Under the pieces are notes generated by a model that worked only from the letters and a program-made list of their open reading frames with translations, did no database searches and was not told the DNA's origin. Positions 1 through 7,033 of a stretch of DNA of 64,000 nucleotides are shown here, piece by piece. The stretch is taken from positions 124,001 to 188,000 of the forward strand of contig NZ_FNVY01000004.1 in assembly GCF_900104595.1 (NCBI RefSeq), read 5' to 3'. Each line of letters opens with the position of its first letter. Positions within the stretch are counted from its first letter, which is position 1. The position numbers were made by a program, and so were the translations under genes. Source of the stretch: Enterococcus timonensis (GTDB lineage Bacteria; Bacillota; Bacilli; Lactobacillales; Enterococcaceae).

Positions 1-1
1 C

Positions 2-232
2 TTTATGGACTCAACAACCGGCTTTAAATTTTTGTCCGGCTCTACCAAAAAATCTAACGAAACCGTTGAATGGGAAGATGGCAACACTTATCCATTGATC
101 CGTGTCGAAGTAACTAGCGACTCTCATCCATTCTACACCGGCCGTCAAAAATTCACCCAAGCCGATGGACGTGTCGACCGTTTCAACAAAAAATACGGTC
201 TCAAAGACGACAACGCTCAAGCAGCAGAATAA
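2..232 (+). CDS. rpmE2: 50S ribosomal protein L31 type B (5' end outside window)
   Basis: Structural protein of the large ribosomal subunit. The visible 77 residues run from a Phe-Met-Asp-Ser-Thr-Thr segment to a C-terminal tail rich in Asp, Ala and Gln. The core [19 protein letters not shown] and [11 protein letters not shown] are typical of the type B (zinc-independent) L31 family. The reading frame is open to the left edge, so about a dozen N-terminal residues are missing and the Met at base 5 is internal, not the start. A strong terminator follows directly. Type B copies usually lack the zinc-binding cysteines, and none is seen here. Confidence 0.93.
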   Translation, partial: FMDSTTGFKFLSGSTKKSNETVEWEDGNTYPLIRVEVTSDSHPFYTGRQKFTQADGRVDRFNKKYGLKDDNAQAAE

Positions 233-267
233 TCAAAATATCGTTTCGGCGATGTTTAATTTTAAAG

Positions 268-304
268 AAGACAGACCACAGAAAATTGTGGTCTGTCTTT
301 TTTG
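268..304. terminator. Bidirectional intrinsic terminator between rpmE2 and MFS gene
   Basis: A perfect 13-base stem (AAGACAGACCACA paired with its complement) with a short GAAAAT-type loop is followed by a T-run. A-rich sequence on the other side would serve the convergent MFS gene. Confidence 0.85.
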
Positions 305-307
305 TTA

Positions 308-1633
308 CTATTTTTTTTCGACATCTTCTATCAGTAATTTTTTCCGTTGTAAAATAATTAAAAACAAATTTGAAAAAACGAGTAGGACGAGGCCACTATT
401 AATAAAAATTGGGGAGGTGGCGAAATGGTCAAATAAAAAGCCGAAAACTAAAGTACCTAGGGGCATCAGAATCATGCTAATGGTACCGACTAATGAAAAA
501 ATGCGGCCTTGCATTTGAACAGGGACTTGTTTTTGCATAAAGGTGTAAGTTGGCGTGTTAATGAAGACAAGAATCACGCCGTTTGCCAGATTGAGTAAGA
601 AAAAGAAAATAGTATTAGCATAATTGGTCCAATTAAATAGGGCCGGTACTCCAGTCAAAACCAGAATGACGGAAAGTAAGATAATATTTCTAACGGAAAC
701 TTTGATCGGATGGCTTTTTAAGACGAGACGGCTAAGTAATAAGCCGCCAAAAAACATGCCAAGAGCAAAACCTGACTCGGTTAGGCCGTATTGTTGGTCA
801 TTGATTTTCAAAACTTCGACTAATAAAAATGGTTGGCCAACATTGACGGCTCCGAAGATAAAGTTGATGCTCGGCGTAAAAATCATTAAAGCTAGCAGCA
901 ATTTTTGTGACCTCATGTATTTGAAGCCGGCGCTAAAATTTGACCAGACGGATTCTTTTTCTAGTAACGCGGAGTCTGATGTTACTTGGTTTCTTGCAGT
1001 ATTTTCCATTGCGTCAATTACAACGGGACCATTTTCAGGTACGGAAATTTCAGTCAAATCAAACCGCAAACGCAAAACCGCCCACAATGCCAGAAGTTCG
1101 AAAATTATTTCCAAAAGGGCAAAGGTGTCAATGGGCACCCAAGTGTAAATTACGGCGCCAATAATCGGAGCTAAAAAAACGGCCAACGATTGAACGGATT
1201 GGTTTAAAGAATTTACTTGTTGCAGTTGTTCAGGATCGAATAATTGTACGAGGCTGGCGGTTAAAGCGGTGCTTAAAAAATTATCCGTCACTTGCAACAC
1301 AATAATTAGCCCGATTAATTCAGGATAATAATGTTGGGGCATCGCCTTAAATAACCCAGCAAAAAGAAGGAGACCGAGGCTGGTGGCTATTTGGGCGGTG
1401 ATAATAATTTTGCGGCGATTTTTGGTATCCACTAAAAAACCGACAAATGGCGTCAAAACCAAAGCAACAACGGGGCCGGTAATCATGGGAATACCCATAC
1501 TTAAAGCCGATCCTGTTTGGCGCAAAATATATAAACCAATCGCAAAATTTAACATACCGGAGCCAAAAGTCCCGGCGAATTTTAAAATTAACATATAAAT
1601 CATTTGAGGGGACCAATTTTTAGGGTGGATCAT
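308..1633 (-). CDS. MFS transporter, drug-efflux (DHA3/macrolide-efflux) type
   Basis: Predicted polytopic membrane protein of 441 residues with about twelve hydrophobic segments, the usual length for the family. The loop after segment 2 contains GFLVDTKNRRK, the MFS loop 2-3 signature region, and the N-terminal half resembles macrolide/multidrug exporters such as MefA-like proteins. It probably exports a small hydrophobic compound by proton antiport; the substrate cannot be read from sequence. A charged cytoplasmic loop near residues 190-230 separates the two six-helix halves. The ATG has only a weak ribosome binding site (AAAGTGACG). It is monocistronic, convergent with rpmE2 and shares its terminator. 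Confidence 0.8.
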   Translation of the reverse strand: MIHPKNWSPQMIYMLILKFAGTFGSGMLNFAIGLYILRQTGSALSMGIPMITGPVVALVLTPFVGFLVDTKNRRKIIITAQIATSLGLLLFAGLFKAMPQHYYPELIGLIIVLQVTDNFLSTALTASLVQLFDPEQLQQVNSLNQSVQSLAVFLAPIIGAVIYTWVPIDTFALLEIIFELLALWAVLRLRFDLTEISVPENGPVVIDAMENTARNQVTSDSALLEKESVWSNFSAGFKYMRSQKLLLALMIFTPSINFIFGAVNVGQPFLLVEVLKINDQQYGLTESGFALGMFFGGLLLSRLVLKSHPIKVSVRNIILLSVILVLTGVPALFNWTNYANTIFFFLLNLANGVILVFINTPTYTFMQKQVPVQMQGRIFSLVGTISMILMPLGTLVFGFLFDHFATSPIFINSGLVLLVFSNLFLIILQRKKLLIEDVEKK

Positions 1634-1712
1634 TTTACGTCACTTTCTTTCTGACCGGTGTTGGCCTGGTAGTTAAGGATTGCAAAGTTAGGCATTGTAA
1701 AATTCGTGAAAA

Positions 1713-2591
1713 TTAGATATAGTGGATGACAATTTCGGCGACTTTTAAACGACCGGTTAAATATAAATGCGGGCCGGTTGCTGCAAGTTTGGGCGCATTT
1801 TTTTCGCTAAAATCAATCACGGAACTTTCCAACTGATTTTCAATTTGCCAATGATGAGGAACGTAAAGATCAATTTGTCCCACCAGACCGTTAATTTCTA
1901 ATTGCGCGGAATCTTGGCTAATTGTGGTGGCATCAAAAAATATTTTAATTTCGCCAATGAACAGATTTACGTTGCCATAGCGAAAGTCATCGGATTGAAT
2001 GTAACGAGTGGTGCTGCCGAAACGTTGGCTGATTTCAATAGTTTGTCCGTCAGCTGTTCTAGTACTTTTAAATTTTTTCTTGGCGCTAGTCGAGAATGTC
2101 TGATCGAATTGGGTCCAGTCATCATTATCGTCGTCGTCTTTTTGCATGAAATCCTCATCGAAAACATCATCGAAATCTCCATCATCTTCGTCGTCAATAA
2201 ACTCATCCTCATCTTCTACTTCATGATGGGAAACACTAGCGACAAATTGGTGGCGATTTTTAGATTGTCTTTTGCGTTTAAGTGGTGCAAAAAGTAAATT
2301 CAAACCGACAGCCACCAGTAAAGCGGCCAAAAGAATTGTCCACGGCACTAAATTTTCAATGCCCAAGTTTTTTGCGTGTAAAATTGCCAAAAATCCAAGT
2401 GAAAAGCTAAAGCCACCAAAGTTTAGATGGAATAGACTTTTTAAAGTCGTTGTTGCCAGAATTAAAGTCAATAATCCAGTCCAAAAACCAATTTTCAAAT
2501 CAAACCAATCAAGTTGTTGGCCGACTAGAACAATGGCGCTAGCCACCAAAAAGATGCCCAAAAACCAATTGTCCGCTGTTTTATTTTTCAT
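1713..2591 (-). CDS. LiaF-like membrane protein (cell-wall stress response type)
   Basis: A 292-residue protein with four hydrophobic segments in residues 8-105, then a highly acidic linker (Asp/Glu-rich, about residues 125-160), then a beta-rich C-terminal domain. That domain (GNVNLFIGEIKIFF, GQIDLYVPHHW, RLKVAEIVIHYI) resembles the LiaF C-terminal cell-wall-active antibiotic response domain. LiaF proteins repress LiaRS-type sensors in Firmicutes, but no LiaRS pair is nearby. Instead the gene overlaps the preceding LytTR regulator by 11 bases, so the two are translationally coupled and the membrane protein probably modulates that regulator. The function is inferred from context. Confidence 0.7.
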   Translation of the reverse strand: MKNKTADNWFLGIFLVASAIVLVGQQLDWFDLKIGFWTGLLTLILATTTLKSLFHLNFGGFSFSLGFLAILHAKNLGIENLVPWTILLAALLVAVGLNLLFAPLKRKRQSKNRHQFVASVSHHEVEDEDEFIDDEDDGDFDDVFDEDFMQKDDDDNDDWTQFDQTFSTSAKKKFKSTRTADGQTIEISQRFGSTTRYIQSDDFRYGNVNLFIGEIKIFFDATTISQDSAQLEINGLVGQIDLYVPHHWQIENQLESSVIDFSEKNAPKLAATGPHLYLTGRLKVAEIVIHYI

Positions 2592-3033
2592 TTAATTGCC
2601 TTCTTTCTTCTGATTTTTCCCGAAATGCACGATAGTATCGACGTGCCACGTAAATTTGTTTGTGGCTATTTTGAAACGAAACCAAACAATTGGAAAGAGA
2701 ACGAGTGATGGCAGAAACTTGCGGCAAAGAAACGAGAGCAGATTTTGAAATCTGCATGAAAGTTCCCGGCAGTTGATCGGCCATTTTATAAAGTGGCAGG
2801 CGACTTTCATAAATCGCTTCACGAGTGTGCACATTTAGCCGACGCTCGTTCGTTTCAATAAAGAGGATCTCACTTATCGGCAAAAAATATTCCCGTTCAT
2901 TTAAAAAAACAGCGATTGTTTGCGGAGTTTTCACTGGCGAATAAATTTCAGAAAGGTGCGGGTTATTGGGATGGACGTGGAGGATAATGTCATTGGGCGG
3001 GATAGTTTCATCTAAAATAATTTCAACACTCAT
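2581..3033 (-). CDS. LytTR-domain DNA-binding regulator
   Basis: A 150-residue protein whose C-terminal about 95 residues form a LytTR DNA-binding domain (EREYFLPISEILFIETNERRLNVH, then LPLYKMADQLPGTFMQISKSALV and the closing YVARRYYRAFREK, in short segments). There is no response-receiver domain; the first about 45 residues are a short separate N-terminal part. Such stand-alone LytTR proteins are usually encoded with a membrane partner that holds them inactive, which fits the overlapping LiaF-like gene. A strong AAAGGAGG site lies seven bases before the ATG. It probably autoregulates this two-gene operon. Confidence 0.82.
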   Translation of the reverse strand: MSVEIILDETIPPNDIILHVHPNNPHLSEIYSPVKTPQTIAVFLNEREYFLPISEILFIETNERRLNVHTREAIYESRLPLYKMADQLPGTFMQISKSALVSLPQVSAITRSLSNCLVSFQNSHKQIYVARRYYRAFREKSEERRQLNEK

Positions 3034-3055
3034 TTTTTCTCCTCCTTTAATAAGT

Positions 3056-3084
3056 ATTAAACGCTAAAATAACGGCCTTGACAA
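3056..3084 (-). promoter_or_regulatory. Promoter of LytTR/LiaF-like operon
   Basis: On the minus strand TTGTCA and TTTAAT are separated by 17 bases, and the regulator start codon follows after the AAAGGAGG site. A near-consensus sigma-A promoter by inspection only. Confidence 0.55.
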
Positions 3085-3132
3085 TAGGCTACGTCCCAAC
3101 GGTCAAAAAATCCGCGTGAAAGGTTCACCAAA

Positions 3133-3175
3133 TAAAAATACACCGACCAAATGACTTCGGCGGGGTGTATTTAAA
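3133..3175 (-). terminator. Terminator of toxin-antitoxin operon
   Basis: Minus-strand stem AAATACACC with GGTGTATTT, loop of about 18 bases, followed by T-rich sequence. It lies downstream of the toxin gene. Confidence 0.6.
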
Positions 3176-3224
3176 GTTTGCTTATAGCTAGCATTAATCT
3201 AGCGTTAATGGCTGTTTTCTTCTT

Positions 3225-3569
3225 TTATTTAGCTCCGTAAAAGGCCTTAATAAATAGAGCCAGGTGTTCTTGATCATTTATTGAGAGCTGGCCAATTTTT
3301 TTAATTTTTAATTGGTTCAAGTCAATTGTTTTAGCAGCACCAATATCAATCCATGATTTCTTTTTCAAGCCAGCTTCTTCCCAATTTTGGATTTGATAAT
3401 ATTGTTTTTTAATGTGTTTCGATTTGCTTTCATACTGAGAAGTTATTTTAAAAACATGGACTAATTCGTTCTCTTTGGCAATGAGCAGAACAGGCCGTAT
3501 CTTTCCTGTATTCAGCTGATTTGAAAAGGGAAGATAGCCGATAAAGATGTCATTTTTATTCATCATCAT
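3225..3569 (-). CDS. Type II toxin, PemK/MazF family
   Basis: A 114-residue small protein with the PemK/MazF fold signature: an N-terminal NDIFIGYLPF strand, then GKIRPVLLIAKENE, matching the family KxRP-hxhh motif. Members are mRNA-cleaving endoribonucleases neutralised by the upstream antitoxin. It overlaps the antitoxin gene by 14 bases with no separate ribosome binding site; the start lies in a run of three ATG codons, so the exact start is uncertain by one or two codons. The pairing with a RelB/DinJ-like rather than MazE-like antitoxin is noted as a finding. RNA target specificity cannot be predicted. Confidence 0.82.
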   Translation of the reverse strand: MMMNKNDIFIGYLPFSNQLNTGKIRPVLLIAKENELVHVFKITSQYESKSKHIKKQYYQIQNWEEAGLKKKSWIDIGAAKTIDLNQLKIKKIGQLSINDQEHLALFIKAFYGAK

Positions 3570-3834
3570 CGAGCCAGTCGTTAAGTTCCTCTAAGCTATG
3601 TGCATGAGTTGTTGGTACTAACTCGATAGCAGAAGCTAGCTGAAGCGTAATTTTTTCTTCTTTAGTCAGCGCCAAATCAAAGGGAATCGCGCCTTTTGCG
3701 GCTACACGTTTATAAAGTGCCGTAATGAGAACAGTGGGGTTCATTCCTAAAGATTTTAGAACGCTATCTACATCAGATGCTAAAGTTCGATCGATATTTA
3801 CTTGAATTTTTTTCTTTTTTTCTTTTGTTTCCAT
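3556..3834 (-). CDS. Type II antitoxin, RelB/DinJ family
   Basis: A 92-residue antitoxin. The N-terminal ribbon-helix-helix region (KKIQVNIDRTLASDVDSVLKSLGMNPTVLITALYKRV, in parts) is typical of RelB/DinJ DNA-binding dimers; the C-terminus (ELNDWLDDDE) is acidic, as in toxin-binding tails. The METKEKK start is chosen because AGAGGTGA lies five bases upstream; a GTG nine bases earlier falls inside that ribosome binding site. It is first gene of a two-gene operon and should repress its own promoter, complexed with the toxin. Confidence 0.82.
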   Translation of the reverse strand: METKEKKKKIQVNIDRTLASDVDSVLKSLGMNPTVLITALYKRVAAKGAIPFDLALTKEEKITLQLASAIELVPTTHAHSLEELNDWLDDDE

Positions 3835-3854
3835 AACAATCACCTCTTACTCAT

Positions 3855-3883
3855 ATTATACTCCTAAAGAGATGCTTTTTGAA
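3855..3883 (-). promoter_or_regulatory. Promoter of toxin-antitoxin operon
   Basis: Minus-strand TTCAAA and TATAAT with a 17-base spacer, ending about 20 bases before the antitoxin ATG. Confidence 0.65.
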
Positions 3884-3960
3884 TGAAAATAGCTTAAATA
3901 AATTATTTTTATAGTTTAGTTTTTAAGACATCGTTGAAAAAACATTCTATCAGAGCACAC

Positions 3961-4000
3961 CAAAAAACGCCTACCGTCTGGAATCGGTGGGCGTTTTTAT
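3961..4000 (-). terminator. Terminator of the 49-residue small gene
   Basis: Stem AAAAACGCCTACCG with CGGTGGGCGTTTTT (one wobble pair), eight-base loop, T-run on both strands. It follows the small gene on the minus strand. Confidence 0.8.
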
Positions 4001-4033
4001 AAGCAGTAATCATTCATTGGTGAAACTCACTCC

Positions 4034-4183
4034 TTAAGCAAATTTTTTTAATGCGCGAACTGCTTGTTCAATGGTAATACCTGAGGCGGATTTGGCTTCG
4101 TCGTTTTTATCTAATACGATAAAAAGATTATTTGCTAAATCGAACATCACACGGTATTCCAAAAGATTGTTTTTAAAAGTCAT
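4034..4183 (-). CDS. Small conserved-looking protein, 49 residues, function unknown
   Basis: Short gene supported by a full expression unit: a TTGAAT/TATACT promoter with 17-base spacer, a GAAAGGAG ribosome binding site seven bases before ATG, and a terminator after the stop. The protein begins MTFKNNLLEYRVMFDLANNL, continues with a charged turn (LDKNDEAKSASG) and ends in a helix (ITIEQAVRALKKFA). It has no membrane segment or signal peptide. It is not a family I recognise. The leader between promoter and start carries three closely spaced CGTTA repeats. Confidence 0.68.
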   Translation of the reverse strand: MTFKNNLLEYRVMFDLANNLFIVLDKNDEAKSASGITIEQAVRALKKFA

Positions 4184-4246
4184 CTTAAATCTCCTTTCTA
4201 GTGTTTCGAAAGGTAACGATAACGTTCATAACGAAATTCCTTAATC

Positions 4247-4275
4247 AGTATAGCACATTTGTTCGCCTAATTCAA
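4247..4275 (-). promoter_or_regulatory. Promoter of the 49-residue small gene
   Basis: TTGAAT and TATACT on the minus strand with a 17-base spacer. The leader of about 60 bases contains the motif CGTTA three times (CGTTATGAACGTTATCGTTA), possibly a binding site. Confidence 0.65.
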
Positions 4276-4314
4276 ATGGAGCCAACAAAGTGTCGTTTAA
4301 CTTAAGAAAAAAGC

Positions 4315-4347
4315 AAAGACTCGACAGATTTTCTGCCGAGTCTTCCT
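4315..4347 (-). terminator. Terminator downstream of pepQ
   Basis: Stem AAGACTCGGCAGA with TCTGTCGAGTCTT (one wobble), short A-rich loop, then a T-rich tract on the minus strand. A palindromic repeat lies between it and the pepQ stop codon. Confidence 0.75.
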
Positions 4348-4471
4348 ACAACTTGATTGACGGTGTCTCAGGAGCAACGGCTAGGAAAATAGATAAAACT
4401 TCCGGCGAATTTTCAATTCGTCCTCGGTTTTTCTAATTTTCTACGCCGTTACCGCTCCTTTGACATCCTTA
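4344..4471 (+). repeat. Palindromic repeat copy R1 (type A apex)
   Basis: Copy of the dispersed hairpin family. Outer arms: GGTGTCTCAGGAGC with GCTCCTTTGACATCC, then ACGGC with GCCGT. Conserved inner blocks CTAGGAAAATAGAT and CTAATTTTCTAC flank an apical stem CGAATT/AATTCG. Its right end TTA is the complement of the pepQ TAA stop codon. Confidence 0.85.
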
Positions 4472-5569
4472 TCCAAAGATTTGTAGTGCTTTTGGTGTTT
4501 TAGTAAATGGAATGCAGCCATCTTTTGTGACGGTGACGCAATCTTCAATCCGCACGCCAACTTTACCGGGGATGTAAATGCCTGGTTCTAGTGAGAAGCA
4601 CATGCCTTCTTCTAAAACTAAATCATTTCCTTCTACTAAAGAGGGAAATTCATGAACAGTAGTCCCGATGCCGTGGCCGAGGCGGTGATTGAAATATTCA
4701 CCATAGCCGTACGAGTCAATCGTATTGCGGGCTACTTGATCTAATTTTTCTGCAGTAATGCCTGGCCGAACAGCGGCTTGGGCATTGAGTTGTGCTTCAA
4801 GACAAATTTGGTGAATTTTCCGGTCAAAATCATTTGGTTCTTTAAAACTAACGGTCCGCGTAGCATCACTACAATAACCTTTCCAAACAACCCCAAGATC
4901 AAACAAGACAAATTTATTTTCTTCTAGGACGGTGCTGCCAGGATTGCCGTGAGGTTTAGCCGCGTTGGCACCACTTAAAACAATCGTGTCAAAGCTCATT
5001 TGAGCGACACCGCGTTTTTTCAGTTGATATTCAATTTCAGCTACAACTTCGCTTTCGGTGGCACCGGCTTTAATCGCTGAAAAACCAATTTCAAAGGCGA
5101 CGTCGGCCCATGATCCAGCTTCCAATAATAAAGAAATTTCTTCTGGCGTTTTCACCAATTGTAATTTTTGAATAACCGGCGTCAGATCTGCTGAAAAATC
5201 GGCGGAAAAATAACTGGTGAACAATTCGTAGTTTTTCAAAGTCAGTGAACCTTTTTCAAAGGCAAATTTATTTAAAAAATGGCTCCGTTTTTTAATGGTA
5301 TCGGCAATGATTTGATATGGATTTTCAGAATCGAGATAACCGAAAATTTCATAAGGCCAACCACTTTCGCCTGCCGCTTCAACTTCTAAAGCCGGTGTGA
5401 ACAAGAAAGGCTCGCCTAGTTGGGGCACAAAGAGGGCCAAAATCCGTTCATGGGGTTCAGAATGATAGCCGGAAAAATAAGCAATGTGACCAGGATCGCT
5501 CAAGTAAGCCCAGTCAATTTCATTGGCTCGTAAATGTGCCTGCAGTTCATTTAATTTATTTTGATTCAT
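4469..5569 (-). CDS. pepQ: Xaa-Pro dipeptidase (prolidase), M24 family
   Basis: Cytoplasmic metallopeptidase of 366 residues that releases X-Pro dipeptides or N-terminal residues before proline. The C-terminal pita-bread domain carries the five metal ligands: Asp in FDLGVVWKGYCSDATRTV (two), His in RLGHGIGTTVHEFP, Glu in EEGMCFSLEPGIY and Glu in GVRIEDCVTV. An N-terminal creatinase-like domain precedes it. The ATG is preferred over the TTG one codon upstream because AGGAGG then lies seven bases away. It is divergent from ccpA, the classical lactic acid bacteria arrangement. The TAA stop codon is the first part of repeat R1. Confidence 0.9.
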   Translation of the reverse strand: MNQNKLNELQAHLRANEIDWAYLSDPGHIAYFSGYHSEPHERILALFVPQLGEPFLFTPALEVEAAGESGWPYEIFGYLDSENPYQIIADTIKKRSHFLNKFAFEKGSLTLKNYELFTSYFSADFSADLTPVIQKLQLVKTPEEISLLLEAGSWADVAFEIGFSAIKAGATESEVVAEIEYQLKKRGVAQMSFDTIVLSGANAAKPHGNPGSTVLEENKFVLFDLGVVWKGYCSDATRTVSFKEPNDFDRKIHQICLEAQLNAQAAVRPGITAEKLDQVARNTIDSYGYGEYFNHRLGHGIGTTVHEFPSLVEGNDLVLEEGMCFSLEPGIYIPGKVGVRIEDCVTVTKDGCIPFTKTPKALQIFG

Positions 5570-5680
5570 CAAAAGACCTCCTGATTTTTTATGGTGATAA
5601 AATATGTCTTAAGCATAGCACTTTTTCATAAATTTGCCGAAAAAAATGGGCGGAAATATGAATTTTTTCTGAAAACGACA

Positions 5681-5717
5681 TAAAGCGCTTGCGAAAACGG
5701 TTCTTTTTTGTTACTAT
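5681..5717 (+). promoter_or_regulatory. ccpA promoter with cre-like site
   Basis: TTGCGA and TACTAT with a 17-base spacer give a sigma-A promoter for ccpA. The sequence TAAAGCGCTTGCG overlapping the -35 hexamer matches the core of a catabolite-responsive element (AAAGCGCTT), although the ends deviate. This suggests autoregulation by CcpA. Confidence 0.6.
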
Positions 5718-5770
5718 TTTCATTGAAAGAAACTTTCAGAAATCATTTTCAAGTAGAGGAGAAAAGAAAG

Positions 5771-6778
5771 ATGATTGATAAACAAACTATAACTATTTAT
5801 GACGTTGCTCGTGAAGCTGGCGTGTCCATGGCCACTGTATCGCGCGTGGTCAACGGCAACCCTAATGTGAAACCAGCGACACGCAAAAAAGTATTAGACG
5901 TAATTGAACGTTTAGATTACCGGCCAAATGCGGTAGCTCGGGGACTAGCCAGCAAAAAAACTACGACTGTCGGCGTATTAATTCCAGATGTTTCCAATAT
6001 GTTTTTTGCTTCATTGGCGCGGGGGATTGACGACGTGGCTACCATGTACAAATACAATATTATTTTAGCTAACTCAGATTCTAACGATGAAAAAGAAATC
6101 AACGTGTTGAACACGTTATTAGCTAAACAAGTGGATGGAATTATTTACATGGGCCATCACATCACTGACCAATTGCGCTCAGAATTTTCCCGTTCTCGGA
6201 CGCCGGTTGTTTTGGCTGGAACGGTTGATCCTAAAAATGAATTAGGTTCAGTTAACATTAATTACGAAACAGCGACTAGCGATGCGATTAATCTTTTGGC
6301 TGACAATGGCAATAAAAAAATTGCTTTTGTTTGCGGCGAATTAGCTGATCCAATTAATCATGAAAGTCGTTTAATTGGTTATAAAAATGCTTTAGCTAGC
6401 AAAAATTTGGAATACGATGATGCTTTAGTTTTTGAAAGTTCATTAACTTTTAAAGATGGTGTAAAACTATCTGAACAAATTTTAGCAAGTGGCGCAACGG
6501 CGGCATTTATCACTGATGATGAGTTGGCTTTAGGCGTGCTAGACGGCGTGTTAGACAAAGGCGTGAAAGTGCCAGAAGAATTCGAAGTAATTACTTCCAA
6601 CAATTCCTTGTTAACCGAAGTCTCACGTCCAAAAATGACTTCCATCACGCAACCTTTGTATGACTTAGGTGCCGTATCGATGCGTTTGTTAACAAAATTA
6701 ATGAACAAAGAAGAGACCGACGAAAATGTCGTTGTCTTACCTTACGGATTAGAAGAAAAAGGATCAACGAAAAAATAA
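5771..6778 (+). CDS. ccpA: Catabolite control protein A
   Basis: LacI/GalR-family global carbon regulator of 335 residues that binds cre sites together with HPr(Ser-P). The N-terminal helix-turn-helix reads TIYDVAREAGVSMATVSRVV, followed by the hinge RPNAVARGLASKKT and the periplasmic-binding-protein-like sensor domain. The ATG with AGAGGAG nine bases upstream is chosen; the frame stays open further 5' but into the promoter. Divergence from pepQ supports the ccpA assignment over other LacI members. Candidate targets in this window are cre sites near the pectin genes. The stop codon abuts repeat R2 and a strong terminator follows. Confidence 0.93.
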   Translation: MIDKQTITIYDVAREAGVSMATVSRVVNGNPNVKPATRKKVLDVIERLDYRPNAVARGLASKKTTTVGVLIPDVSNMFFASLARGIDDVATMYKYNIILANSDSNDEKEINVLNTLLAKQVDGIIYMGHHITDQLRSEFSRSRTPVVLAGTVDPKNELGSVNINYETATSDAINLLADNGNKKIAFVCGELADPINHESRLIGYKNALASKNLEYDDALVFESSLTFKDGVKLSEQILASGATAAFITDDELALGVLDGVLDKGVKVPEEFEVITSNNSLLTEVSRPKMTSITQPLYDLGAVSMRLLTKLMNKEETDENVVVLPYGLEEKGSTKK

Positions 6779-6908
6779 GGTTGTCAAAAAAGCGGGTTGC
6801 CTCGTAGGAAAATAGTAAAATGGTGAATGATTGCAACGCAATCAGAAGGCATTTTGTCTTTTTCCCTAGAGGCAGCTCTTTTGACACCGTCAATAAGATT
6901 GTTGAAAA
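6776..6908 (-). repeat. Palindromic repeat copy R2 (minus orientation)
   Basis: Same family, inverted. Read on the minus strand it starts GACGGTGTCAAAAG, has inner blocks CTAGGGAAAAAGAC and TATTTTCCTAC, an apical stem TGATTGC/GCAATCA with CTTC and TTCACC side bulges, and ends in TTTTGACAACCTTA. The last three bases pair with the ccpA TAA codon. It lies between the ccpA stop codon and its terminator. Confidence 0.82.
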
Positions 6909-6910
6909 AT

Positions 6911-6952
6911 AAAAAATCCATCACTGGAATTTCTGGTGATGGATTTTTTTTA
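6911..6952 (+). terminator. ccpA terminator
   Basis: Stem AAAATCCATCAC with GTGATGGATTTT and a nine-base loop, followed by a T-run. Confidence 0.85.
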
Positions 6953-6972
6953 AAAATTTTAAGATTAAAAGG

Positions 6973-7013
6973 TTTACATTCTTTAGTAAAAGTTTTACAA
7001 TAAGTTTACTAAA
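6973..7013 (+). promoter_or_regulatory. galK promoter with GalR-type operator
   Basis: TTTACA and TACAAT are 17 bases apart. Between them lies the near-palindrome GTAAAAGTTTTAC. A perfect nine-base inverted repeat TTTAGTAAA / TTTACTAAA (14-base spacer) spans the -10 region. The layout fits repression by the LacI-family GalR encoded at the end of the cluster. Confidence 0.65.
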
Positions 7014-7033
7014 TAAATTTAAGAGGTGACATG

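Noticed and set aside
5708-5770. Longer N-terminal start for ccpA
   Set aside because: The extension runs through the -10 region, and the ATG at 5771 has a proper ribosome binding site and the normal family N-terminus.
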